Shown one piece after another: positions 17,253 to 24,040 of a stretch of 57,452 bases of DNA; within the stretch, counting starts at the first letter, position 1, and each line of letters begins with the position of its first letter. The position numbers were made by a program, and so were the translations under genes. This DNA comes from Actinomycetota bacterium. GTDB lineage: Bacteria > Actinomycetota > Actinomycetes > Mycobacteriales > Micromonosporaceae. The notes beneath the pieces are model-generated. The model did not search any database, was not told where the DNA came from, and saw only the letters and a program-made list of their open reading frames with translations. The DNA lies in assembly GCA_005885555.1 (NCBI GenBank), contig VAWN01000005.1, forward strand, positions 1 to 57,452, given 5' to 3'.

Positions 17253-18191
17253 ATGCGGGCGCTGCTGGTGGTGAACCACAAGGCGACCACCACGAGCGGA
17301 CGGGTACGCGACGTGCTGGTCCAGGCGTTGCGCAGCGTCGTGAACCTGGAGGTCGAGCACACCCGCCAGCGCGGGCACGCGGCCGGGCTCGCCGAACAGG
17401 CCGCGGCCGACGGGATCGACGTCGTGGTCGCGCTGGGCGGCGACGGTACCGTCAACGAGGTCGTCAACGGCCTGCTGGCGCGCGGCGTCCCCGGCCACGG
17501 ACCGGCGCTGGCGGTGGTACCGGGCGGCTCCACCAACGTCTTCGCCCGCGCTCTCGGCCTGCCCGGCGACTGGGTGGAGGCGACCGGGGTACTGCTGGAG
17601 GCGATCCGGGAAGGCCGGCAGCGCACCATCGGGCTGGGCCGTGCCGACGACAGGTTTTTCACCTTCTGCGCAGGGTTCGGGCTGGACGCCGAGGTCATCG
17701 CGCGGGTCGAGCGGGCCCGCCACCGGGGCGGCAACCACGGCTCGCTGCTGTACCTGCGCGCGCTGGCCGGCCAGTACCTGCTGGACACCCAGCGCTCCGC
17801 CGCGCGGATCACGCTGGAGCTCGACGGCGAGGCCGACGAGAACCTGGCCACGGTCGTCGTGCAGAACACCAGCCCATGGACGTATCTGGGCAACCGGCGG
17901 ATCGACGCGTGCCTGGAGGCGTCCTTCGACACCGGCCTCGACGTGATGGGCATGCGCGCGCTGCGGATCCCGGGTACCGCGCGGACCATGACGCAGTTGC
18001 TGTTCCCGGGCGGGCGGCGGGGCCGGCCGGGCGGGCCGCACGGGCGGCGGGTACTGCGCCTGCACGATCTGGCCGAGTTCGGGCTGCGAGCCAACGAACC
18101 ACTGGCTTTCCAGCTTGACGGGGATTACCTTGGCGCTCGGGAGAAGGTACGCTTCACCGCTGTACCAAGCGCTCTTCGTGTCTTCTGCTGA
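17253..18191 (+). CDS. Diacylglycerol kinase family lipid kinase
   Basis: The 312-residue protein is a DgkB/YegS-type lipid kinase. The nucleotide-binding motif VVALGGDGTVNEVVNGL sits near residue 63, and PGGSTNVFARALGLP near 93 is the second conserved block. The metal-site region lies in FGLDAEVIARVERARH. It phosphorylates diacylglycerol or a related lipid at the membrane. It lies directly upstream of the whiB1 gene on the same strand but is separated by a long AT-richer regulatory region, so the two are probably independent. Confidence 0.92.
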   Translation: MRALLVVNHKATTTSGRVRDVLVQALRSVVNLEVEHTRQRGHAAGLAEQAAADGIDVVVALGGDGTVNEVVNGLLARGVPGHGPALAVVPGGSTNVFARALGLPGDWVEATGVLLEAIREGRQRTIGLGRADDRFFTFCAGFGLDAEVIARVERARHRGGNHGSLLYLRALAGQYLLDTQRSAARITLELDGEADENLATVVVQNTSPWTYLGNRRIDACLEASFDTGLDVMGMRALRIPGTARTMTQLLFPGGRRGRPGGPHGRRVLRLHDLAEFGLRANEPLAFQLDGDYLGAREKVRFTAVPSALRVFC

Positions 18192-18324
18192 GTTCGCCAG
18201 TTATGCCAGGTATGCAACACATACCGGAAATGCTGGCGAACGGCCGCTGGCAAGTACTACATTGACTACTGGTTGTTACTTGCCCGCGTGTCGATGGGAT
18301 ACCCAGAAAAGCGGACAAAAGGTG

Positions 18325-18340
18325 CGTGAGTTCCCTCACG
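18325..18340. promoter_or_regulatory. CRP-like binding site upstream of whiB1
   Basis: The sequence contains GTGA-N6-TCAC in perfect dyad symmetry (CGTGAGTTCCCTCACG). That is the core of the cAMP receptor protein consensus. In Mycobacterium tuberculosis whiB1 transcription is known to be controlled by CRP through sites of this type. The dyad centre lies about 34 nt upstream of the TTGACA box, which suits an upstream activator position. Confidence 0.65.
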
Positions 18341-18365
18341 GGCCGGAGTTTTTCTGAGGTCCCCC

Positions 18366-18398
18366 TTGACATCGCGGGGGTTCGTGAAAGTATTCACA
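18366..18398 (+). promoter_or_regulatory. Candidate whiB1 promoter
   Basis: A perfect TTGACA at 18366-18371 is followed at 17-19 nt by AT-rich sequence (AGTATTCA) that can serve as the -10 region. This is the only such match near whiB1. The exact transcription start cannot be told from sequence. Confidence 0.5.
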
Positions 18399-18524
18399 AG
18401 CGGAATGAGTTACGGCCACATTGCCTGATCACGCGCTGCTGAATACTCAGCGTCTTGCTGGGTAGGGGCACTGCGAGACGGATAGCAAAAAACCCATCAC
18501 ACCCAACCAAGGAGTGTTGTCGCC

Positions 18525-18776
18525 ATGGACTGGCGCCACCGTGCTGCCTGCCGCGATGAGGACCCGGAGCTGTTCTTCCCCATCGGGACGTCCGGTCCGG
18601 CCCTGCTGCAAGTCGAGCAGGCCAAGGCGGTCTGCCGGCGCTGCTCCGTGACCGACGAGTGCCTGCAGTGGGCGCTCGACTCCGGTCAGGACGCCGGCGT
18701 CTGGGGTGGGATGAGCGAAGAGGAGCGCCGCGCCGTCAAGCGTCGCGGTGGAATTCGCGTCCGCGCCTCTCTCTGA
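18525..18776 (+). CDS. whiB1: WhiB1-type iron-sulfur transcription factor
   Basis: WhiB proteins bind a [4Fe-4S] cluster and partner with the primary sigma factor. The 83-residue product has the four cluster cysteines (AACRDEDPELFF, AVCRRCSVTDEC), the turn motif GVWGGMSEEERR and a basic tail (RRAVKRRGGIRVR) for DNA contact. Length and order match WhiB1/WblE. AAGGAG lies at a good distance from the ATG. A strong terminator follows. In mycobacteria whiB1 is essential and nitric-oxide responsive. Confidence 0.96.
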   Translation: MDWRHRAACRDEDPELFFPIGTSGPALLQVEQAKAVCRRCSVTDECLQWALDSGQDAGVWGGMSEEERRAVKRRGGIRVRASL

Positions 18777-18809
18777 GACTTCCACCACCGACCGCATCAC
18801 CGAACCATA

Positions 18810-18845
18810 CCGACACCCCGGGACGAGAATTCCCCGGGGTGTCGG
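18810..18845 (+). terminator. Strong hairpin terminator after whiB1
   Basis: A perfect 13-bp stem (CCGACACCCCGGG with its complement) closes a 10-nt loop, and pairing continues a little further outwards. It lies 34 nt past the whiB1 stop and also faces the convergent cbiX gene, so it may act in both directions. Confidence 0.85.
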
Positions 18846-18875
18846 TGTGTGTACGCCAGGTGTGTATATGCCAGG

Positions 18876-19664
18876 TCAGGCGGCGGTGTCGGCACGGGTA
18901 ACGGTGTCGGCGCGGCGCAGCACCAGTTCGGCGATCTCCGGCGCGTCGCCCATCGGCGCGGCCGCGACCTGCGCACCGGCCGCCCGCGCGTCGGCGACCA
19001 CGCGGTCGTAGAGCAGGCCGGGGGCGAGGAAGTACGCGGACAGCGCGATCCGGTGCGCGCCGCGCTGCCGCAGGGCGGCCACCGCCGCCCCGGTGCCGCG
19101 GCCGGCTCCCGAGGCGTAGCCGGCGAGGCACGGTACCCCCAGGGCGGCGCCGAGCGCGTCGGCGACAAGGTCCACGGTGCCCAGGGCGGACACCTGACGG
19201 GTACCGGCAGCGGCCAGCACCACGCCGTCCACGGGAGAGTCCAGCACCTCGTCCAGGCGCCGGCGCAGCGCCCGTACCAGCAGATCCAGCGCGACCGCGT
19301 CGGCCCGTGCCCCGGCCACCGGCCCCAGTACCGGCGCCAGCCCGATGGACAGGCCGAGACCGCCCGCCTTCTCGATCTCCCCCGGCACGTCGACCCGGCC
19401 GTGATAGGCCGCGGTCAGCAGCAGCGGTACCACCGTCGCCGCGCGCTGGCCCCGCGCGGCCTCGCGGGTCAGCGCGGCGGCCAGCCCCGGCCCCTCGAAG
19501 TCCAGGAACGCGGTCTCCACCCGGGCGTCCGGACAGGCCGCACCGACCGCCCGGGCCAGCGCCCGGGTAGACGGCGCGGCCCGCGGATCCCGGCTGCCGT
19601 GCGCGACGAGTACCAGCGGCCGCCCGGCGGCCCGGCGGGGCCGACCTGACCGGTCAGGCGGCAT
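18876..19664 (-). CDS. Sirohydrochlorin chelatase-like protein (CbiX/SirB family)
   Basis: Members insert iron or cobalt into sirohydrochlorin; iron gives siroheme, the cofactor of the sulfite reductase encoded in the same operon. The 262-residue protein is two tandem CbiX-like halves. The first begins LVLVAHGSRDPRAAP with the metal-site histidine and continues to PLLLTAAYHGRVDVP with a second histidine. The second half has AAAGTRQ where a histidine would be expected and ends SAYFLAPGLLYDRV. Only the first half thus keeps metal residues. The ATG at 19664 overlaps the cysH stop by 11 nt. The location matches che1 after cysH in mycobacteria. Confidence 0.87.
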   Translation of the reverse strand: MPPDRSGRPRRAAGRPLVLVAHGSRDPRAAPSTRALARAVGAACPDARVETAFLDFEGPGLAAALTREAARGQRAATVVPLLLTAAYHGRVDVPGEIEKAGGLGLSIGLAPVLGPVAGARADAVALDLLVRALRRRLDEVLDSPVDGVVLAAAGTRQVSALGTVDLVADALGAALGVPCLAGYASGAGRGTGAAVAALRQRGAHRIALSAYFLAPGLLYDRVVADARAAGAQVAAAPMGDAPEIAELVLRRADTVTRADTAA

Positions 19665-20364
19665 GGATGCCGCACTCCGTCTTGTCGAACAGCGGCCAGC
19701 GCCCGGCCCGCGGGTCCTCACCCGGCGCGGTCCGGCGCGTGCACGGCCAGCAGCCCACCGACGCGTACCCGCGCTCGATGAGCGCGTTCACCGGCACGTC
19801 GTGCCGGGCGATGTAGGCCTGCACGTCGGCCTCGGTCCAGTACGCCAGCGGTGCGACCTTCACCTTGCCGCGGCTGGCGTCGAACCCGACGACCGGCGTG
19901 TTGGCGCGGGTCGGACCCTCGTCGCGGCGCAGCCCGGTGGCCCATGCGTCATAGTCGCGCAGCGCCCGGTTCAGCGGCTCCACCTTGCGGATCGCGCAGC
20001 ACTCGTCGGGCGCGCGGGAGAACAGCCGCGGACCGTACTCGGCGTCCTGCCGGCCGACCGACATCCGCGGCTCGACGGACTTGACGATCACCGGCAGCGT
20101 GCGCTGCACCGTGTCCCGCACCCGCAGGGTCTCCGCGAAGTGCAGGCCGGTATCCAGGAAGATCACTTCGATGCCTGGTGCGACGGACGCGACGAGATGC
20201 ACCAGTACCGCGTCGGCGAACGAGCTCGTCACGCAGAACCGCTCGCCGAAGGTGTCGACCGCCCACTCCACGATCTGCTCGGCGGGGGCGCGGTCGAGTT
20301 CGACCGCCGCGCGCGCCGTGATCTCCCGCAGTTCCCCTGTCGTGTACCGGACCGCCGTGCTCAT
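19654..20364 (-). CDS. cysH: Assimilatory adenylylsulfate (APS) reductase, [4Fe-4S] type
   Basis: The enzyme reduces activated sulfate to sulfite using thioredoxin. The 236-residue sequence has the nucleotide-binding region CVTSSFADAVLVHLVA, the cluster-binding CC pair in DECCAIRKVEPL, the second pair in VGCWPCTRRTAPGED and the catalytic cysteine in the C-terminal TECGIH. The CC...CxxC pattern identifies the iron-sulfur, APS-using class rather than the PAPS-using E. coli enzyme. Its ATG overlaps as ATGA the stop of a 27-residue open frame. The sulfite it makes feeds the reductase encoded upstream. Confidence 0.95.
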   Translation of the reverse strand: MSTAVRYTTGELREITARAAVELDRAPAEQIVEWAVDTFGERFCVTSSFADAVLVHLVASVAPGIEVIFLDTGLHFAETLRVRDTVQRTLPVIVKSVEPRMSVGRQDAEYGPRLFSRAPDECCAIRKVEPLNRALRDYDAWATGLRRDEGPTRANTPVVGFDASRGKVKVAPLAYWTEADVQAYIARHDVPVNALIERGYASVGCWPCTRRTAPGEDPRAGRWPLFDKTECGIHAA

Positions 20365-20444
20365 GCCGCCTCCTCGCTTCGCTGCGGGCCGGCATGAGGC
20401 ACGAAAGCGCTGAGCCCAATGATTCGCTCGCTTCGCTCGCTCAT
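20361..20444 (-). CDS. 27-residue linker open frame between the Zn-ribbon gene and cysH
   Basis: The ATG overlaps the Zn-ribbon stop as ATGA and the TGA overlaps the cysH start as ATGA. The product begins MSERSERIIGLS and has no recognisable domain. At DNA level it is built from GCGAGCGAAGCGAG-type words that recur in other spacers of the window. It is probably a spacer element that preserves translational coupling, not a functional peptide, though this is untested. Confidence 0.5.
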   Translation of the reverse strand: MSERSERIIGLSAFVPHAGPQRSEEAA

Positions 20445-20620
20445 TGATGCCTCACCACCAGACCGACGAAAGTGACCGTGAACACCCGGGTGCACGAGCG
20501 GCACTCCCAGGCGCCGTGCACCGCCGGCCCCTGGTCGGCGCCGGCCGGCTGCGCCTCGTGCGGACGCAGGTCCTCACCGGCGCAGTACGGGCAGTACAGC
20601 GGAGCCACCCGCTCGCTCAT
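20441..20620 (-). CDS. 59-residue zinc-ribbon protein of the sulfite reductase operon
   Basis: The small protein has two CxxC pairs: YCPYC at residues 9-13 and ECRSC at 39-43, a typical zinc ribbon (or a rubredoxin-like metal knuckle). A short C-terminal hydrophobic strand (RVFTVTFVGLVVRHQ) follows. Small proteins of this sort are recurrently found between sulfite reductase and cysH genes in actinomycetes; their role is not established. Redox partner or Fe-S assembly helper are possible. Both ends are tied to neighbouring short frames by ATGA overlaps. Confidence 0.8.
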   Translation of the reverse strand: MSERVAPLYCPYCAGEDLRPHEAQPAGADQGPAVHGAWECRSCTRVFTVTFVGLVVRHQ

Positions 20621-20673
20621 GGCTCCCGCTGTTCTTCGCTCCGCGGGCGCTCTGGTCCGCCGCGCTCGCTCAT
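20617..20673 (-). CDS. 18-residue linker open frame between sir and the Zn-ribbon gene
   Basis: The ATG overlaps the sulfite reductase stop as ATGA, and the TGA overlaps the Zn-ribbon start as ATGA. The product begins MSERGGPERPRSEE and is highly charged. The same MSER start and the same GGAGCGAAG-type DNA words occur in the other linker frames. No function is known. Confidence 0.45.
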   Translation of the reverse strand: MSERGGPERPRSEEQREP

Positions 20674-22343
20674 CGCAGCTCCTCCTCTTGCGCTCGGGTC
20701 ACCCAGTGGGCGAAGCTCTCGCCCTCGGTGCGGCCGGCCGCGTACCGGCGGGCCAGCCGTTCCACGTAGTCGACGAGACCGGCGCTCGTGGTCTTCAGGC
20801 CACGCAGCTTGCGGCCCAGGCTGGCGCTCTGGTCGGCGGCCATGGTCAACCCGCCGCCGAGGTGCACCTGGAAACCCTCCACCAGCTCACCATCCGGGCC
20901 GGGGACGAGTTGGCCTTTCAGCCCGATGTCGGCGACCTGGGTACGGGCACAGGCGTTCGGGCAACCGTTGACGTTGATGGATATCTCGACGTCGAGGCCG
21001 GCCAGGCGCCGCTCCAGCTCGGTGATCACCGTGGCGGCCAGCGCCTTGGTCTCGACGATCGCGAGCTTGCAGAACTCGATGCCGGTGCAGGCCATGGTGC
21101 CCTGGCGCCAGCTCGACGGGTATGCCTCCAGGCCGACGACGCGCAGCGCCTCGACCAGGCTGTCCACCCGGTCCGGCGGCACGTCGAGGACGACCAGCTT
21201 CTGGTACGGCGTGGTGCGGACCCGGCCGCTGCCGTGTGCCTCGACGATGTCGGCCAGCTCCGACAGCAGCTTCCCGCTGACCCGGCCGGCCACCGGCGCC
21301 ACGCCGACGTACCGCCGGCCGTCCTGCTGGTCGTGCACGCCGATGTGGTCGTACGGGCGTTCGGGCAGGGCCGGCGGCGGCCCGTCGACGAGCTTGCGGT
21401 ACAGGTACTCGGTTTCGAGCACCTCGCGGAACCGCTCCACACCCCAGTCGGCGAGCAGGAACTTCAGCCGCGCCCGGCTGCGCAGGCGCCGGTACCCGTA
21501 GTCACGGAAGATGCTGATCACGCCGAGCCAGACGTCGGGTACCTCGGCCAGCGGTACCCACACGCCCAGGCGCTTGGCCAGCATCGGGTTGGTGGACAGT
21601 CCGCCGCCGACCCACAGGTCGAAGCCCGGCCCGTGCTCGGGATGCACCACGCCGATGAACGCGACGTCGTTGGCCTCGTACGGCACGTCGGCCAGCCAGC
21701 CGATCGACGTCTTGAACTTGCGCGGCAGGTTGGCCAGGGTCGGGTCGCCGAGGTACCGCTGGGTGATCTCGCGGATGGCCGGGGTGGCGTCGACGGCCTC
21801 CTCGGCGGCGATGCCGGCCAGCGGGCTGCCCAGGATGACCCGCGGCGAGTCGCCGCAGGCCTCGGTGGTGGTCAGCCCGACCGCCTCCAGCTCGCGCCAG
21901 ATCTGCGGCACGTCCTCGATCCGCACCCAGTGCAGCTGCACGTTCTGCCGGTCGGTCAGGTCGGCGGTGTCCCGGGCGAACCGCTGCGAGATGCTGCCGA
22001 TCGTGCGCAGCTGGGCCAGATCGAGCTGCCCGCTGTCGACCCGGATGCGCAGCATGAAGTACTCGTCGTCGAGTTCCTCGGGTTCGAGCACCGCCGTGCG
22101 GCCGCCGTCGATGCCGGGCCGGCGCTGCGTGTACAGCCCGTACCAGCGGAACCGGCCGCGCAGGTCGGCCGGGTCGATGCTGGCGAACCCGCGGTGGGCG
22201 TAGATGTTCTCGATCCGCGCCCGGACGTTGAGCGGGTTGTCGTCCTTCTTGGACCGCTCGTTCGGGTTGAGCGGCTCTCGGTGCCCGAGCGCCCACTGCC
22301 CCTCGCCGCGGGGCCTGCGGGCGGCTCGCACGGGTACCGTCAT
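20670..22343 (-). CDS. sir: Ferredoxin-dependent sulfite (or nitrite) reductase, siroheme protein
   Basis: The enzyme performs the six-electron reduction of sulfite to sulfide with siroheme and a [4Fe-4S] cluster. The 557-residue protein has both ferredoxin-like half domains (LRIRVDSGQLDLAQLRTIG and its repeat near residue 330) and the cluster cysteines in TMACTGIEFCKLAI and NVNGCPNACART. The context with cysH and a sirohydrochlorin chelatase indicates assimilatory sulfite reduction, as for mycobacterial SirA. The ATG has AAGGAG upstream, at the long spacing of 11 nt. The transcript includes a leader peptide gene about 140 nt upstream. Confidence 0.95.
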   Translation of the reverse strand: MTVPVRAARRPRGEGQWALGHREPLNPNERSKKDDNPLNVRARIENIYAHRGFASIDPADLRGRFRWYGLYTQRRPGIDGGRTAVLEPEELDDEYFMLRIRVDSGQLDLAQLRTIGSISQRFARDTADLTDRQNVQLHWVRIEDVPQIWRELEAVGLTTTEACGDSPRVILGSPLAGIAAEEAVDATPAIREITQRYLGDPTLANLPRKFKTSIGWLADVPYEANDVAFIGVVHPEHGPGFDLWVGGGLSTNPMLAKRLGVWVPLAEVPDVWLGVISIFRDYGYRRLRSRARLKFLLADWGVERFREVLETEYLYRKLVDGPPPALPERPYDHIGVHDQQDGRRYVGVAPVAGRVSGKLLSELADIVEAHGSGRVRTTPYQKLVVLDVPPDRVDSLVEALRVVGLEAYPSSWRQGTMACTGIEFCKLAIVETKALAATVITELERRLAGLDVEISINVNGCPNACARTQVADIGLKGQLVPGPDGELVEGFQVHLGGGLTMAADQSASLGRKLRGLKTTSAGLVDYVERLARRYAAGRTEGESFAHWVTRAQEEELR

Positions 22344-22391
22344 GGCGTTCGCGTCTCCTTGGGAGGGGGACGCGCGAGGCGGTGCCGACCA

Positions 22392-22412
22392 CCTCCGGGA
22401 ACTCCCGGGAGG
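22392..22412 (-). promoter_or_regulatory. Inverted repeat in the sir leader
   Basis: CCTC-CGGG and CCCGG-GAGG arms pair with one bulged base around a short centre. The element lies about 50 nt before the sir start codon and downstream of the leader peptide, where an attenuator stem is expected. No T tract follows. Confidence 0.4.
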
Positions 22413-22456
22413 GGCTGACCACGACGTCAGAAATAGTCCGGCACGTTACGCGCGGC

Positions 22457-22470
22457 CCCGCGTCAGCGGG
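22457..22470 (-). promoter_or_regulatory. Hairpin immediately after the sir leader peptide
   Basis: CCCGC and GCGGG pair around a 4-nt loop, 13 nt past the stop codon of the leader peptide. A ribosome stalled at the end of the leader would cover it, so it could take part in attenuation control. Confidence 0.4.
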
Positions 22471-22483
22471 TCGTTGGGCGACG

Positions 22484-22549
22484 TCAGAAAGCCGGACACA
22501 TAGCACTGCGAACACGGCCGTAGTCGACGTGGCGACGGGCCGTGAGCAT
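22484..22549 (-). CDS. Leader peptide of the sulfur assimilation operon
   Basis: The 21-codon frame encodes MLTARRHVDYGR followed by VRSAMCPAF. The motif RRHVD-x2-R-x2-SAxC is that of the short 'putative leader peptide' family seen upstream of sulfur-metabolism operons in streptomycetes and relatives (from memory). A cysteine codon sits four codons before the stop, so translation would slow when charged cysteinyl-tRNA is scarce. An in-frame ATG at 22585 would extend it to 33 residues. It precedes sir by about 140 nt, with a hairpin in between. Cysteine-responsive attenuation is an inference. Confidence 0.78.
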   Translation of the reverse strand: MLTARRHVDYGRVRSAMCPAF

Positions 22550-22654
22550 GAGGAGGCGCAGGCGTGGCGTGGCCTCACTCGACATGCGACTAGAATCCCA
22601 CAGCCGGCGGGGTACGACCAGGGTGGTGACCGCCACTCCCGAGGGGTGGGATCT

Positions 22655-24037
22655 TTGATCAAGGCGCTGGCCCGGTACTACTGGGCGTGGCCGGCGGCGC
22701 TGACCCTCGTGCTCTGCGCGTACCAGATCACCCGTCCCGCGCTGTGGGCGGACGAGCTGGCCACGTGGGGCGCGGTCCGGCTGAGTTGGCGGGAGCTGTT
22801 CCGGCTGCTGGGCAACGTCGATGCCGTGGTCGGGCCGTACTACGCGCTGATGAAGCTGTGGACGGGGGTCGCCGGTACCTCGACGCTGGCGCTGCGGCTG
22901 CCGTCGCTGCTGGCGATGACCGGGGCGGCCGCCCTGCTCGCCGTGCTGGGCGCCCGGGTGGCCTGCCGCCGGGCCGGGTTGCTCGCCGGGCTCGCCTTCG
23001 CCCTGGTACCGACGACGTCGCGGTACGCGCAGGAGGCCCGGCCGTACGCCTTCACGATCCTGTTCGCGATCCTCGCCACGCTGGTGCTGACCTGGCTGCT
23101 CGACCGGCCGGGCCGGCTGTCCGGCGCGGCCTACGCGGGCTCGGTCGCACTGCTCGGCGCGGCGCACCTGGTCGCGGTACTGCTGCTGGTCGCGCACGGG
23201 ATCGTGGTGCTGCTCCGGCGCGACCGGGCGCGGCTGGTCACCTGGGCGGTGGCGGCCGCGGTCGGGGTACTGCCGCTGCTGCCGCTGGCCTGGCTGGGGC
23301 ACCGGCAGAGCGCGCAGATCTCCTGGCTGACCCCGGCGGACTGGCGGACGCTTTTCGCGGTACCCGACACGATCTTCGCCGCCGGCGTGGTCGGCGGCGT
23401 CATCATCGGGCTCGGCATGCTGTCGGTGTCCCGCAGGCCGGCCGCTGTCCTCGCGCTCACCTGGGCGGTCGCGCCGATCCTCGCGCTGTTTGTCGCCAGC
23501 GAGCTCAGCACCCTGTTCTGGGCGCGGTACCTGCTGTTCACGCTGCCCGGGTTCGTGCTGCTCGCGGCGCTGACGCTGGACCGGTACGGCGTGCCCATCG
23601 CGGCCGGCGGCCTGCTCGTCCTCGCCCCCGCCATCCGTACCCCCGACGGGCACAACCACGCGACCACCGCCGCCGCCGGTGTCATCGCCGCCAACGAGCA
23701 ACCCGGCGACGGCATCGCCTACGCGCTGAACGAACCCGTGGTGCCGTGGGAGGCGCGCGACATCGTGGCCCGCTACGTACCGGCGGGCAAGCGGCCGCGC
23801 GACGTCTTCGCGCTCACCCCGCAGCGGGTCGACGGGCACCTGACCGCGACCGAATGCGCCGACCTCCCCGGCTGCCTCGACGACATGGCACGGCTGTGGG
23901 TGCTGCGGTACCAGAACCTGGCCGACCCGCTCGCCGGCATCGGACAGCCCAAGGAGGACCTGCTCCGCCAGCGGTACCGGCTGGACCGGCTGTGGCTGCT
24001 GCGCGGCCTGACCGTCGCGCTGTACGTGCGCGCCTGA
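22655..24037 (+). CDS. GT-C fold integral membrane glycosyltransferase
   Basis: The product (about 460 residues from the TTG at 22655) has around nine to eleven membrane helices. Its first outer loop carries WADELATWGAVRLSWRELF with the acidic pair typical of GT39/GT83-like polyprenyl-phosphate-sugar transferases. The next block, RYAQEARPYAFTIL, is also characteristic of that superfamily. A soluble domain follows from about residue 340. The start is chosen because GAGGGG lies 8 nt upstream; the frame is open much further upstream without family similarity. The sugar donor and acceptor are unknown. It ends 3 nt before the convergent pdtaS gene. Confidence 0.85.
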   Translation: MIKALARYYWAWPAALTLVLCAYQITRPALWADELATWGAVRLSWRELFRLLGNVDAVVGPYYALMKLWTGVAGTSTLALRLPSLLAMTGAAALLAVLGARVACRRAGLLAGLAFALVPTTSRYAQEARPYAFTILFAILATLVLTWLLDRPGRLSGAAYAGSVALLGAAHLVAVLLLVAHGIVVLLRRDRARLVTWAVAAAVGVLPLLPLAWLGHRQSAQISWLTPADWRTLFAVPDTIFAAGVVGGVIIGLGMLSVSRRPAAVLALTWAVAPILALFVASELSTLFWARYLLFTLPGFVLLAALTLDRYGVPIAAGGLLVLAPAIRTPDGHNHATTAAAGVIAANEQPGDGIAYALNEPVVPWEARDIVARYVPAGKRPRDVFALTPQRVDGHLTATECADLPGCLDDMARLWVLRYQNLADPLAGIGQPKEDLLRQRYRLDRLWLLRGLTVALYVRA

Positions 24038-24040
24038 CGG

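Larger units (their letters stand above)
18192..18524. other. 333-nt regulatory region upstream of whiB1
   Basis: This stretch has visibly lower GC content than its surroundings. It contains a CRP-like palindrome (18325-18340), a TTGACA -35-like box (18366-18371) and the Shine-Dalgarno AAGGAG (18509-18514) of whiB1. No open frame with coding character was found. The implied 5' leader is about 120 nt. Confidence 0.7.
22344..22654. other. 311-nt divergent regulatory region upstream of sir
   Basis: Between sir (minus) and the glycosyltransferase (plus) lie the sir leader peptide gene (22484-22549), a small hairpin just after it (22457-22470), a larger inverted repeat (22392-22412) and two exact copies of a 12-nt direct repeat, CGACGTCAGAAA on the plus strand, at 22422-22433 and 22479-22490. 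The second repeat covers the leader stop codon. No other gene was seen. Confidence 0.7.

Noticed and set aside
18844-18876. Tandem TGTGTACGCCAGG-like units after whiB1
   Set aside because: Only two imperfect copies exist, and they lie in the shoulder of the terminator; no further structure supports a role.
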